Source of the DNA: JAWWBL01 sp033720975
Lineage (GTDB): Bacteria; Actinomycetota; Acidimicrobiia; Spongiisociales; ZC4RG35
Direction: 5' to 3'
Assembly (NCBI GenBank): GCA_033720975.1
Contig: JAWWBL010000005.1
Location: 1-39,284, forward strand
Length of the DNA stretch: 39,284 nt
Below are positions 14,402 to 22,408 of this stretch, piece after piece. A model generated the notes under the pieces. The model did no database searches. It had not been told where the DNA came from and saw only the letters and a program-made list of their open reading frames with translations. Position numbers and translations under genes: made by a program. Positions within the stretch are counted from its first letter, which is position 1. Each line of letters opens with the position of its first letter.

Positions 14402-17178
14402 GTGAGCATTTCTTCACGGGTAGCTCCCGATCCCTCTCGCCACGCCGCGTCGAAGTCCTCTTCGCGCAAATCGGCCCGCAGCTGGGAGATCGAGGATGAC
14501 AAGCGCTCTTCGTCGTGCGCCGACACCCTGCCGCCCGACTTCTGCGCCAGGGCATCCGAGGCGCCCAACAGGACGACCGCTCGATGTGAATCGCCTCTTG
14601 CCTGAGCCAGCCAGGCCATCCGTCTCAGCCCGTTGGCGACGCCGGTTGCGTTGTTCAAGTCCTCGTAGCCGGTGATGCCCTTGCCAAGGTGGCTCAACGC
14701 AGCTTTCAGGTCACCCTGACCAGTCATGAGTTCGCCCATGAAGGTGTGCACAAGGGCAGTGCAGTTCTGATCTCCGATGCGCATGTGGACCGGGAGGGCC
14801 TCCTCGAACAACTCGCGGGCTTCCTCGAAGCGGCCTTCCATCGTGGCGAGGATCCCCAGCCTGCTGGCGCAATGGGGCCCTATCCAGCGATCCGTGGAGC
14901 TGTCCACCAGATCCCTGCTCTGTACGATCAGTCGACGAGCGTCTCGGAGCCTCCCTTTGAAGGCCATCGTGTGACCGAGCACGAAACCGAGCCATGCTGC
15001 GGTCAAGCGATCTTTCAATCCGAGGAGTTCTTCGACAGACCGCTCCATCTCGAGGATTCCGTTGACGTCACCTGCGAAGAAAAGGGCCTGGCCATATAGG
15101 AACTTCGTGTAAGACGTGGCCCAAGTATCTCCGGCCGCTTCGAAACCATCCATCGCGGCCTTGGCGAGATCGGGATCCAGGCCTATCTCGCCGAGACCCG
15201 CTCTGACCCACGCGAGATCGATAGGAGTTCCCAGACGCTCCACGATGTCCAGGGCGTCAGTGAACAGTGGAGCCACGTCGTCCGGCCTTACCCGCATCAC
15301 TTCGATCAGAGCTACCCCGTAAACGAGCCGAGCCCGCAGCAGGGGATCTGACTCCGGCGTCGCTCCATACACCTTCCAGAACCACCTCAGAGCCTCGGGC
15401 CAGTAGCCCCTCAGCCACCAAAACCATCCCATGGCGGCAGTGATCCTGAGCGCAAGGGAGTCCTCCTTGTCGAGGCACCAGTCGATGGCGGCCCTCACGT
15501 TGTCGTGCTCAGCCTCCAGCCTCAACAGCCACTCTTCTTGGTCAGTTCCTCTCAGGCCGGCCCGGCCCTCCTCAGCGAGAACAGCGAAGTAGTCGGCGTG
15601 TCTGACGTAGGACTCGTAGCCGTTGGAAGCCGCCGCCAGTTTTGCAGCTGCATACTGTCTCACCGGCTCGAGGAGCCGGTATCTCCGCCCCGAACCGAGA
15701 TCAGAGACCTCGACTAGTGATTGGTCGACGAGGTGGTCTAGAGACTCCAGCACGTCCAATTCGTCATTGCCCGAAATCGCCACCGCGGCGCCCAGATCCC
15801 ACCCCCCAGCGAAGACTGCGAGGCAGGCGAAGACCTCGCGATCAGATTCCGAGAGGAGGTCATAGCTCCAGTCGATCGCTGCCTCCAGCGTGGAGTGCCT
15901 GCCTTTGCCGCGACGCGACGCGACCACCCGGAGTTGGTTGTCGAGTCGGCCCAGTATCTCCGATGGTGCCAGCAGATTGATCCGTGAAGCTGCCAGTTCG
16001 ATGGCGAGGGGGAGACCGTCGAGCTGTCTGGTTATGCCCGCCACGGCGTCTGCCGTCTCGTCGTCGAGCACGAAGCCTGGTCGGACACTCGCCGCCCGCT
16101 CCACAAACAGTCGAATGGCCTCGGATTCCTTGTCGGACCCCTCCTCCGCCAAACCAAGCGGTGGGACGGGGTATGCAGCTTCTCCAGGGACGCCGAGGAG
16201 GCCTCTGCTCGTGGCCAAGACCCGGACTGCAGGGCAACGGGTCACTATCTGTTCGACGATCGCCGATGTTTGTTCGAGAACGTGTTCGCAATTGTCGAGC
16301 ACGAGCAAGAGCGTCTTGTCCTGGAGATAGTCACATAAGACATCGAGCAGCCCTCGATCACCGTAGGTCTCGATCTCACGAACTCCGAACGGAGCGGCCA
16401 CATGACCAACCACCAGATCGGCATCGGCAATTGAGGCGAGGCCTACAAACCAGGCCCCGTCTGGGTAGATGCCGAGCACATCCCTCGCCACCCGTGTAGC
16501 CAGCCTGGTCTTGCCGGTTCCTCCCACTCCGGTGAGTGTTACGAGGCGTCGATTGGAAAGGAGTTCGCTCACTTCGTCGACCTCGTTCTCGCGCCCGATG
16601 AAGGAGGTCAGCTCGATCGGGAGATTGTTGGGCTGGGCGTCGAGGCTCCTCAGTGGTGAGAACTCCCTTTTGGCGCCGGGGTAGAGAAGCTGATGGATGT
16701 GCTCGGGGTTGGGGATGTCCCTCAGCCGGTGCATGCCCAGGTCCAGGAACTGGAGGTCTTGGTCGGCGAGAACCTCCTTGGTCACGTTCGAGACCAGGAT
16801 CTGGCCTCCGTTTCCGGCGCCGAGCAGCCGCGCAGCTCGGTTCAAGGCAGCTCCGAAATAGTCCCCATCCCGTTCGTCGGCCTCGCCGGTGTGGAGAGCC
16901 ATCCTCACTTTCAGGCTCCCGATCCCCTCCAGTCTCTCCGACTGAAAGGCTGCCTGAGCCGCCACCGCAGCCGCAGCCGCACTTTGTGCACGGGCGAAGA
17001 CGGCATAGATGCCGTCACCGGTGCTCTTGACCACATGGCCTTCGTGTGCGGAGACGGTCTTCTTCAACAAACCGTCGTGGCGTTTGAGCGCGGCGCGCAT
17101 CTCGGCCGGGTGCTCCGCCCACAGCCGCGTTGATCCCTCGATGTCGGTGAAGAGGAAAGTGACTGTTCCGCTGGGCAA
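14374..17178 (-). CDS. Class III nucleotide cyclase fused to an NB-ARC-like ATPase and TPR-like solenoid
   Basis: About 934 residues in three parts. The N-terminal cyclase homology domain has metal-binding Asp in TFLFTDIEGST and STGDGIYAVF, and the transition-state Asn and Arg in GAALNRAARL, so it could make cAMP. The STAND/NB-ARC ATPase follows, with Walker A GVGGTGKT, Walker B LLLVLDNCEH and GLPLAIELAASR. The C-terminal half is a TPR-like helical repeat. Mycobacterial relatives (Rv0386, Rv1358, Rv2488c) carry a LuxR DNA-binding domain at the end, but this one has none. The start is uncertain: TTG at 17178 is the first standard codon, whereas the AAAGGAG at 17194-17200 better fits a non-standard ATC at 17187. 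It lies 52 bp downstream of msrB. Confidence 0.85.
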   Translation of the reverse strand: MPSGTVTFLFTDIEGSTRLWAEHPAEMRAALKRHDGLLKKTVSAHEGHVVKSTGDGIYAVFARAQSAAAAAVAAQAAFQSERLEGIGSLKVRMALHTGEADERDGDYFGAALNRAARLLGAGNGGQILVSNVTKEVLADQDLQFLDLGMHRLRDIPNPEHIHQLLYPGAKREFSPLRSLDAQPNNLPIELTSFIGRENEVDEVSELLSNRRLVTLTGVGGTGKTRLATRVARDVLGIYPDGAWFVGLASIADADLVVGHVAAPFGVREIETYGDRGLLDVLCDYLQDKTLLLVLDNCEHVLEQTSAIVEQIVTRCPAVRVLATSRGLLGVPGEAAYPVPPLGLAEEGSDKESEAIRLFVERAASVRPGFVLDDETADAVAGITRQLDGLPLAIELAASRINLLAPSEILGRLDNQLRVVASRRGKGRHSTLEAAIDWSYDLLSESDREVFACLAVFAGGWDLGAAVAISGNDELDVLESLDHLVDQSLVEVSDLGSGRRYRLLEPVRQYAAAKLAAASNGYESYVRHADYFAVLAEEGRAGLRGTDQEEWLLRLEAEHDNVRAAIDWCLDKEDSLALRITAAMGWFWWLRGYWPEALRWFWKVYGATPESDPLLRARLVYGVALIEVMRVRPDDVAPLFTDALDIVERLGTPIDLAWVRAGLGEIGLDPDLAKAAMDGFEAAGDTWATSYTKFLYGQALFFAGDVNGILEMERSVEELLGLKDRLTAAWLGFVLGHTMAFKGRLRDARRLIVQSRDLVDSSTDRWIGPHCASRLGILATMEGRFEEARELFEEALPVHMRIGDQNCTALVHTFMGELMTGQGDLKAALSHLGKGITGYEDLNNATGVANGLRRMAWLAQARGDSHRAVVLLGASDALAQKSGGRVSAHDEERLSSSISQLRADLREEDFDAAWREGSGATREEMLTYALGRQAP

Positions 17179-17206
17179 CTCGGCGATGAGTGACTCCTTT
17201 GAGACG

Positions 17207-17212
17207 AATCTA
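17207..17212 (-). promoter_or_regulatory. -10-like element ahead of the cyclase-ATPase gene
   Basis: TAGATT on the minus strand is identical to the hexamer in front of the other TPR-cyclase gene (34825-34830). Its predicted +1 is about 17200, immediately followed by AAAGGAG, which would form a minimal leader. No convincing -35 is visible. Confidence 0.35.
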
Positions 17213-17230
17213 CGCCGAGCGACAATGTTG

Positions 17231-17632
17231 TTAGGGGGCCTCTTCTTCGACGAGCTCGAGTGACGCAGAGTTGACGCAATAGCGGAGCCCGGTCGGATTT
17301 GGTCCGTCATCGAAGACGTGTCCGAGATGACCGCCGCAGTTGGCGCACTTGATCTCGGTGCGGACCATGCCGAAGCTCCGGTCTTCTTCCTCATCGACCA
17401 TGTCAGCGTCGATCGGCTGATAGAAACTTGGCCATCCGGAACCGGAGTCGTATTTCGTGTCGCTCGCGAACAACTTCTCCCCACACCCGGCGCACCGGTA
17501 GGTTCCCTGCTCCTTCGAGTCCCAGTACTTCCCCGTGAAGGCCCGTTCGGTGGCCCCCTCTCGGAGAACTCGATACTGGTCAGGATCGAGCTTCGCTCTC
17601 CACTCGGACTCGGTCTGTGGCATGTCGGTCAT
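17231..17632 (-). CDS. msrB: Peptide methionine-R-sulfoxide reductase MsrB
   Basis: 133 residues, standard MsrB length. It reduces the R form of methionine sulfoxide in oxidised proteins. Zinc is bound by Cys47 and Cys50 (RCAGC) and Cys96 and Cys99 (KCANCG). The catalytic cysteine is Cys119 in RYCVNSASL, with GSGWPSF and GHLGHVFDDGP forming the active site. The ATG at 17632 overlaps the NUDIX stop by 4 nt (ATGA), so the two are translationally coupled; a Met at 17623 is a weaker alternative. It is cytoplasmic, with no signal peptide. Pairing with a NUDIX enzyme suggests repair of oxidised protein and nucleotides together (inference). Confidence 0.95.
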   Translation of the reverse strand: MTDMPQTESEWRAKLDPDQYRVLREGATERAFTGKYWDSKEQGTYRCAGCGEKLFASDTKYDSGSGWPSFYQPIDADMVDEEEDRSFGMVRTEIKCANCGGHLGHVFDDGPNPTGLRYCVNSASLELVEEEAP

Positions 17633-18090
17633 TGTTGGTCTCCATTCAACCCGAGTTGGGCGACAAGGCGATCGATGAACACCACTTGGGCCGGGTTTAG
17701 CTTCGCTCGCGCCTGTTCGGGCCTCATCCACTCGACTCTGTCGATCTCGGGGTATTGCCGTCCGTACATCGTGAATGTGCCTGGGACGAGGTTAAGAGGA
17801 TCGAAATCCTGGTCGAGGGCCCAGGCAACCACGGTCTTCCGGGAGCGGAGAGTCGTCTCGCCGAGCGGCAACCAGCCATTGCGGCCCACCTGCCAGCCGG
17901 TCTCCTCCTCGAACTCCCTTGCCGCAGCAGCCTCGTCGGATTCTCCCTTCTCGACCAAACCTTTGACTATCGACCATGCGCCGATGTCCTTGTTCGCGAA
18001 GAACGGCCCTCCGGGGTGGGCGAGCATGACCTCGATTCGGTCTGTGGTGCGGTAGGGGAGAAGACCCGCGGATCTCACGAGACGCGACAT
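17629..18090 (-). CDS. NUDIX hydrolase
   Basis: 153 residues. The complete Nudix box runs from Gly44 to Trp66: GLVEKGES, then REFEEETGW, giving the metal-binding helix that hydrolyses nucleoside diphosphates linked to another group. The N-terminal SAGLLPYR and VMLAHPGGPFFANKD with GAWSIVKG are typical of the subfamily annotated as NTP pyrophosphohydrolase or predicted NUDIX. The substrate cannot be read from the sequence. The ATG at 18090 faces the divergent CHAD gene across only 12 bp. A longer reading frame to 18168 would run into that gene and was rejected. Confidence 0.9.
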   Translation of the reverse strand: MSRLVRSAGLLPYRTTDRIEVMLAHPGGPFFANKDIGAWSIVKGLVEKGESDEAAAAREFEEETGWQVGRNGWLPLGETTLRSRKTVVAWALDQDFDPLNLVPGTFTMYGRQYPEIDRVEWMRPEQARAKLNPAQVVFIDRLVAQLGLNGDQQ

Positions 18091-18102
18091 TACGCTGGCC
18101 GC

Positions 18103-19128
18103 GTGACCGTATTGGCCACCCATCCTCTCACCGCTCAGGCCGTTGCTTCCCCTGCATCGGACCTTCAACTGGGCCGGTCAGAGCCGCTCGGAGTCGGCCT
18201 GAAGCGGGTCGCGATGGAGCAGCTCGAGTCGGCGGCTCGAGGCTTTTTCGACAGCGATACCGATTTCGGGACCGCAGTTCACGAGGCACGCAAGGCGATC
18301 AAGCGGGTTCGGGCTCTGATCCGGCTGATCGAAAGTGAGCTGGAGGGCAAGGTGTTCACCTTCGAGAACCGTTCCCTGCGAGACACCGCCCGGCTCATCA
18401 GCGAGGTCCGTTCGGCACGTGCGGTCGCAGAGGCAGCTCGCTCCATGAGAGACTTGTATGGGGATCTGCTCGCTGTGGGAACATTCGAGGAGCTCGTGGT
18501 GAGACTCGACCATCGTCGCGGTGTGGCGGAGCTACAGGCTCTCGAAGATCCACGCCTTGTGGGCAGGGTGGTGAGAAGCCTCGAGCGCGCCTACAACCGG
18601 TATTCGTCGTGGCCCACCGACAATGAGGCCCGGGCTGCTTATGGAATCGGGGTTCGTGACGGTTTTCCGTCCATTGGCCCCGGCCTCGCCTCGACCTACG
18701 GCAAAGGGCGTCGAGCGATGGTTCAGGCCTACACCTCCCGCAATGCTTCCGACTTCCACGAGTGGCGCAAGAGAGTCAAGGACTTCCGTCACCAGATGGA
18801 ATTCCTCGCGCCTCTATGGCCTGAAGTCGTGGTCGGGATCGCGATGACTGGCGACCGCCTCGGCTTGGTGCTAGGAGAGGACCATGATCTCGCCGAGCTC
18901 ATGGGGCTGTTGGGCTCCCGGCCTGATCTCTGCGCGAACCCCAGAGAACGGTCATTGCTCGCCGCGCTGGCACAACAAAGACGCTCCGAGCTTCAGCTGG
19001 CAGCTGAGATTCTGGGCAGGCGTATCTATGCGGAGAAGCCTGGTGCCATGACCAGAAGGTTCTCCGAATACTGGGAGAGTCGGCAACTGGCATTGTCCAG
19101 GGAGCCGGACACACTCGTCATCTACTGA
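18103..19128 (+). CDS. CHAD-domain protein, probable polyphosphate-binding
   Basis: About 341 residues from the GTG at 18103. The CHAD fold is an all-helical bundle with conserved His, Lys and Arg. Both family repeats are visible: VHEARKAIKRVRALIRLIE in the first half and FHEWRKRVKDFRHQMEFL in the second, supplying positive charge toward the central groove. The C-terminal DHDLAEL and AEILGRRIYAEKP are also typical. CHAD proteins bind inorganic polyphosphate and are often associated with polyphosphate granules or with CYTH triphosphatases; no CYTH domain is present here. The frame is open further upstream but would overlap the NUDIX gene, so GTG 18103 is preferred. Confidence 0.85.
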   Translation: MTVLATHPLTAQAVASPASDLQLGRSEPLGVGLKRVAMEQLESAARGFFDSDTDFGTAVHEARKAIKRVRALIRLIESELEGKVFTFENRSLRDTARLISEVRSARAVAEAARSMRDLYGDLLAVGTFEELVVRLDHRRGVAELQALEDPRLVGRVVRSLERAYNRYSSWPTDNEARAAYGIGVRDGFPSIGPGLASTYGKGRRAMVQAYTSRNASDFHEWRKRVKDFRHQMEFLAPLWPEVVVGIAMTGDRLGLVLGEDHDLAELMGLLGSRPDLCANPRERSLLAALAQQRRSELQLAAEILGRRIYAEKPGAMTRRFSEYWESRQLALSREPDTLVIY

Positions 19129-19200
19129 GGACACGGCAGGAATCGGACAACTCCGGGGGTTGTTCAACCTGGGGCAAGCCTTTCGAGCGAGGACCCATTG

Positions 19201-19944
19201 ATGACAGACCGAGGACGAGTGCGAGTCGAGCCGACCGAGAAGCGGGTTCGAGTCATGTTGGGTGGGGAATTCGTCGCAGACACGACGGAGGCGCTGATGG
19301 TCTGGGAGGTCCCCCACTACCCGACCTACTACTTCCCTGAGCACGACGTACGCACCGACCTGCTCGTTGAGACAGGTGAGAAGCGCAACAGCCCGAGCAG
19401 GGGTGATGCCACCCAATACATAGTCAAGACCGCTCGGGCCGAGGGTGCCGCATACGCCCATCACGATTCGGCGATAGCCGAGATTCGCGGCCATTACGCC
19501 TTCGTGTGGAAGACCATGGATCACTGGTTCGAAGAGGACGAGGAGGTCTACGTGCACCCCCGGGACCCCTATTCGCGCGTGGACATCGTCGACTCCAGCC
19601 GCCGGGTAAGGGTGGAGGTGAGCGGTGTGACCGTCGCCGACACCACGAACGCGGCATTTCTCTTCGAGACGGGCTTGCCCGCCCGCTACTACATCCCCAA
19701 GACCGACGTGCGGATGGAACTGCTCACTCCGACTGATACGTCGACAGCGTGCCCCTACAAGGGAACAGCCCGCTACTGGAGCGTCGAAGCCGACGGGGAA
19801 GCTCATCAGGACCTGGCTTGGGCATACGACACCCCCCTTCCTGAGTCGCAGAAGATCGCCGGCCTGATCAGTTTTTACAACGAGAAGGTGGACATCTACC
19901 TGGACGAGGAGCTGCAGGACAGGCCGGACACGGTCTTCTCCTGA
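19201..19944 (+). CDS. Protein with two DUF427 domains
   Basis: 247 residues made of two copies of the same small beta domain. The first (about 5-110) has KRVRVMLGGEFVADTTEALMVWE and YYFPEHDVRTDLL; the second (about 120-225) has RRVRVEVSGVTVADTTNAAFLFE and YYIPKTDVRMELL. Both end in a calcium-independent FYNEKVDIYLD-like strand (first copy HWFEEDEEVYV). DUF427 is widespread in actinobacteria and cyanobacteria, and no enzyme activity is known to me. The ATG at 19201 follows a GAGG about 8 nt upstream; a TTG just before it is possible. It converges with the lipoprotein gene, 7 bp apart. Confidence 0.85.
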   Translation: MTDRGRVRVEPTEKRVRVMLGGEFVADTTEALMVWEVPHYPTYYFPEHDVRTDLLVETGEKRNSPSRGDATQYIVKTARAEGAAYAHHDSAIAEIRGHYAFVWKTMDHWFEEDEEVYVHPRDPYSRVDIVDSSRRVRVEVSGVTVADTTNAAFLFETGLPARYYIPKTDVRMELLTPTDTSTACPYKGTARYWSVEADGEAHQDLAWAYDTPLPESQKIAGLISFYNEKVDIYLDEELQDRPDTVFS

Positions 19945-19951
19945 GCAGGAT

Positions 19952-20395
19952 CTACTGCGGGGCGCAGTTGCACCTCTGATCCGAATCCGGGTTGGGGCTG
20001 ATCCTGACACGCAGTTGGCTGTGCGTCAGGACGATCGCCCCGGGCTGGCTGGGATCTCCCACGATGCCGATGATCCTCTCGGCGAGCTGAGCGTTGTTGA
20101 ACGGGACATTTCCCACGGCGACCACTGAGAAGCGCGCTGCTTCAGAATCGTAAGTCACGCTGGGCTCGAGCCCCAGGATGAGCAACGCCTGCTCGATTGC
20201 CGCCGTCGCCAACGGAACCTGTTCATCGGTCAGGGGACCGGCGGGCGTTCCTCCCGATCCGGGGATGGATACCACCGTCGATGGTGAGGCAGGAGAGATC
20301 GAGTCATCGGCGGAGGGGTTATTGGGATCAGCTGTCCTCGGAACGCACGCCGAAACCGTCGCGACCACCACACAGAAACCGATGATTGCCCTCAT
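19952..20395 (-). CDS. Small lipoprotein of unknown function
   Basis: 147 residues. The N-terminal MRAIIGFCVVVATVSAC is a lipoprotein signal with Cys17 in the lipobox, followed by a Ser/Pro-rich linker to about residue 55. The rest (LATAAIEQALLILGLEP; FSVVAVGNVPFNNAQLAERI) looks like one mixed alpha/beta domain, and the C-terminal Cys-rich QRCNCAPQ may bind metal. I recognise no family. It lies 59 bp downstream of the YVTN lipoprotein gene on the same strand, so the two may be cotranscribed. Confidence 0.75.
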   Translation of the reverse strand: MRAIIGFCVVVATVSACVPRTADPNNPSADDSISPASPSTVVSIPGSGGTPAGPLTDEQVPLATAAIEQALLILGLEPSVTYDSEAARFSVVAVGNVPFNNAQLAERIIGIVGDPSQPGAIVLTHSQLRVRISPNPDSDQRCNCAPQ

Positions 20396-20454
20396 CTCTC
20401 ACCGACGGTTGCCGGTCCTCTCGGCGAGAGATTACCCGTCCGGCCCGTATCGAC

Positions 20455-21687
20455 CTATGGCGCAGCGTCAACGAAGACCTGAATCGCCCCCGAATAGCTC
20501 GACACCCAGACCTCTCTCGTCGCAATGTCGTAGGTGATTCCGATCGGGTTGGGCCAGGTGCGGTGCTCTTCGATCTCGACCATGTCCTCCGTTCGCACCT
20601 TGCTCATCGTCGCCGAGTTGTAGTTGACGACGTACAAAGCAGTTCCGTCGTCGCTGATGGCGAGACTGCGCGGGGCGGCTCCTGTGGCCACTTTCCCCAC
20701 GACCGTGCCCGAGGCCAAATCCACCTTGGCCAACCTTCCTTCCCCATTCAGGGAGACGTAGAGGAATCGACCGTCGGGGCTCAGAACCAGGTGACGAGGG
20801 GAACTGCCAACATTCTCGATGGTCGTCACGGAGTGGTCATTCAGGTCGATGACGGCGACGTCCCGAGAGCCCATCACCGCCACGTAGGCAGTCGACGAGT
20901 CGGGCGTGATTGCCAGCCCGCGAGGATGGCGGCCAACGTCGATGCGGGTGATCTCCTCGCTCGAGGAGATGTCGACCACGGAGACGTCGAAGCCGCACCA
21001 GTTGGACACCAGGAGCAACCGGTCGTCGGGGCTGACGGCGAGGAACTTGGGCACAGGCCCGACGCGTATGGCCTGGTCCACCTGGAGGGCCTGGGTGTCG
21101 ATCCTGTAGACGAAGCTGTCGGGCCAATCCCCCCTGTTGCACCCGTCTCCGGCTGCGGTACTCAGCCCTCCGCCGTACATCCGGTAATTGGAGACGAATG
21201 CAATCCTTCCGTCGGAGTTAAAGGCGGCCTCGACCGGAGACCCCCGGTACTCGCCCTCGAAATCGGTGTGCCCATACTCGCTCGGCACGATGTTGTCCGG
21301 GATAGTCGCCACCAGCTCGTAGGAGCGGTCATACACCGTGATGGTGTGCTGGTACATCATGTTCTGAGCGAAGAAGAGTCCGCGCTGGGAAGACACGATG
21401 GATTTCGGGGAAATGTCGCCAGTAATCGTTGCCACCTCGGTCAGTGTTCTGTCGGCGGCCGAGAGGCCATCGGGTGGCACGAGGGTGGTGGTGGTCGTCG
21501 TTGGGGGGAGCGTCGTACTCGTGGTCGTCGTTGGGGGGAGCGTCGTACTCGTGGTTGTCGGCGGGGGACTGGTGGAGGTCACGATGCGATCGGCCGCGGA
21601 TGCGACTGGTGTGGTCGGAGCTGGCGCAGCAGTGCAGGCCGCCAGCAGGAGTGCCAAGGCCGCGACCGTGTGACGGAGAGCCGCCAC
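20455..21687 (-). CDS. YVTN-type beta-propeller lipoprotein
   Basis: About 410 residues from GTG 21687, which starts 13 bp after the DosR-like stop. The signal VAALRHTVAALALLLAAC puts the lipobox Cys at 18. A Thr/Pro linker of repeated TTSTTLPPT units follows (about 32-65), encoded by a 30-bp DNA repeat. The rest is a seven-bladed propeller with the YVTN motifs LAVSPDDRLLLVSN, LAITPDSSTAYVAV, LVLSPDGRFLYVSL and LAISDDGTALYVVN. It is predicted to sit outside the membrane; ligand unknown. A frame beginning at 21756 would overlap the regulator and was rejected. Expression with the regulator is possible but not shown. Confidence 0.85.
   Translation of the reverse strand: MAALRHTVAALALLLAACTAAPAPTTPVASAADRIVTSTSPPPTTTSTTLPPTTTTSTTLPPTTTTTTLVPPDGLSAADRTLTEVATITGDISPKSIVSSQRGLFFAQNMMYQHTITVYDRSYELVATIPDNIVPSEYGHTDFEGEYRGSPVEAAFNSDGRIAFVSNYRMYGGGLSTAAGDGCNRGDWPDSFVYRIDTQALQVDQAIRVGPVPKFLAVSPDDRLLLVSNWCGFDVSVVDISSSEEITRIDVGRHPRGLAITPDSSTAYVAVMGSRDVAVIDLNDHSVTTIENVGSSPRHLVLSPDGRFLYVSLNGEGRLAKVDLASGTVVGKVATGAAPRSLAISDDGTALYVVNYNSATMSKVRTEDMVEIEEHRTWPNPIGITYDIATREVWVSSYSGAIQVFVDAAP
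21491..21570. repeat. Tandem 30-bp repeat encoding the Thr/Pro linker
   Basis: Two identical 30-bp units (21491-21520 and 21521-21550) are followed by a partial third copy. The unit is a multiple of three, so copy-number change would lengthen or shorten the linker by ten residues without a frameshift. It lies inside the YVTN lipoprotein gene, between signal peptide and propeller. Confidence 0.85.
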
Positions 21688-21700
21688 GGCTGGTGAACGG

Positions 21701-22372
21701 CTACGCCTCGTCCCAATCCTCCGGTGGAGGCTTTGCCTCAGTTTCGACTCGCGCAACGTACGCGGCCGCTTCGCTGCGCCTGCTCATGCCGAGCTTCGCC
21801 AGAAGATTGGACACGTAGTTCTTCACGGTCTTCTCCGCTAGGAACATCTCCGTAGCTATCTCCTTGTTGGTCTTGCCCTCGGCGATTCTGTGGACGATCT
21901 CACGCTCCTGCGGACTGAGGCGGGACAACAGCGGGTCGTCTTTGGGACCCTCCCGCAATCTCTCGAAGAGGGCCGCGGTCATCTCAGCGTCGAGAAGCGA
22001 CTCGCCGCCACCGACTCGTCGGATGCTCTCGATCAGGTCTGTTCCCTTGACACGTTTCAGGACGTAACCGGCGGCGCCGGCGAGTATCGCCGACATGAGG
22101 GCCTCCTCGTCGGCGAACGAGGTCAACATCAACACGTTTACATCGGGGAACCGCTGCCGTATGTCCCGGCACGCCTCGACTCCGCTTCCGTCCGGGAGCC
22201 TGACATCGAGCACCACGACATCGGGCTCGTCATAACCGACGCGGCGAATCCCCTCCTCGACCGAACCCGCTTCGCCGACAACTTCCATGTCGTCTTGGGA
22301 ATCGATCATCGCTTTGATGCCGGTCCTCACCACCTCATGGTCGTCGATCAGGACGATGCGAAGTTTGTCCAT
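21701..22372 (-). CDS. devR: DosR/DevR-like response regulator
   Basis: 223 residues, NarL/LuxR type, very close in layout and motifs to mycobacterial DosR (DevR). The receiver has Asp10-Asp11, phosphoacceptor Asp56 in VLDVRLPDGSG, Thr84 and Lys106. The linker contains GGGESLLDAEM, like DosR. The C-terminal helix-turn-helix TNKEIATEMFLAEKTVKNYV has Lys181, Lys184 and Asn185 at the places of DosR Lys179, Lys182 and Asn183, which contact bases in the DosR-DNA structure. DNA specificity is therefore expected to be similar, and matching boxes occur in this window. It is divergent from its likely kinase. The start at 22372 is preferred because the 36-bp gap to the kinase has a -10-like TATCGT; the frame is open to 22570, but that would cover the kinase start. 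Confidence 0.9.
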   Translation of the reverse strand: MDKLRIVLIDDHEVVRTGIKAMIDSQDDMEVVGEAGSVEEGIRRVGYDEPDVVVLDVRLPDGSGVEACRDIRQRFPDVNVLMLTSFADEEALMSAILAGAAGYVLKRVKGTDLIESIRRVGGGESLLDAEMTAALFERLREGPKDDPLLSRLSPQEREIVHRIAEGKTNKEIATEMFLAEKTVKNYVSNLLAKLGMSRRSEAAAYVARVETEAKPPPEDWDEA

Positions 22373-22379
22373 TTCGGTC

Positions 22380-22399
22380 ACGATACAGCCAGTTATCGT
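22380..22399. promoter_or_regulatory. Divergent promoter between regulator and kinase
   Basis: ACGATA (22380-22385), an 8-bp spacer and TATCGT (22394-22399) form a perfect inverted repeat. Each arm reads as a -10-like TATCGT for the gene it faces. Predicted +1 positions, about 22373 for the regulator and 22406 for the kinase, fall next to their ATGs at 22372 and 22409. No convincing -35 elements are visible, so an activator may be needed. Confidence 0.45.
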
Positions 22400-22408
22400 C
22401 GACTCCGT

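Noticed and set aside
19129..19200. Hairpin ACAAC/GTTGT between the CHAD and DUF427 genes
   Set aside because: The stem is only five base pairs with no T tract, so I do not call a terminator.
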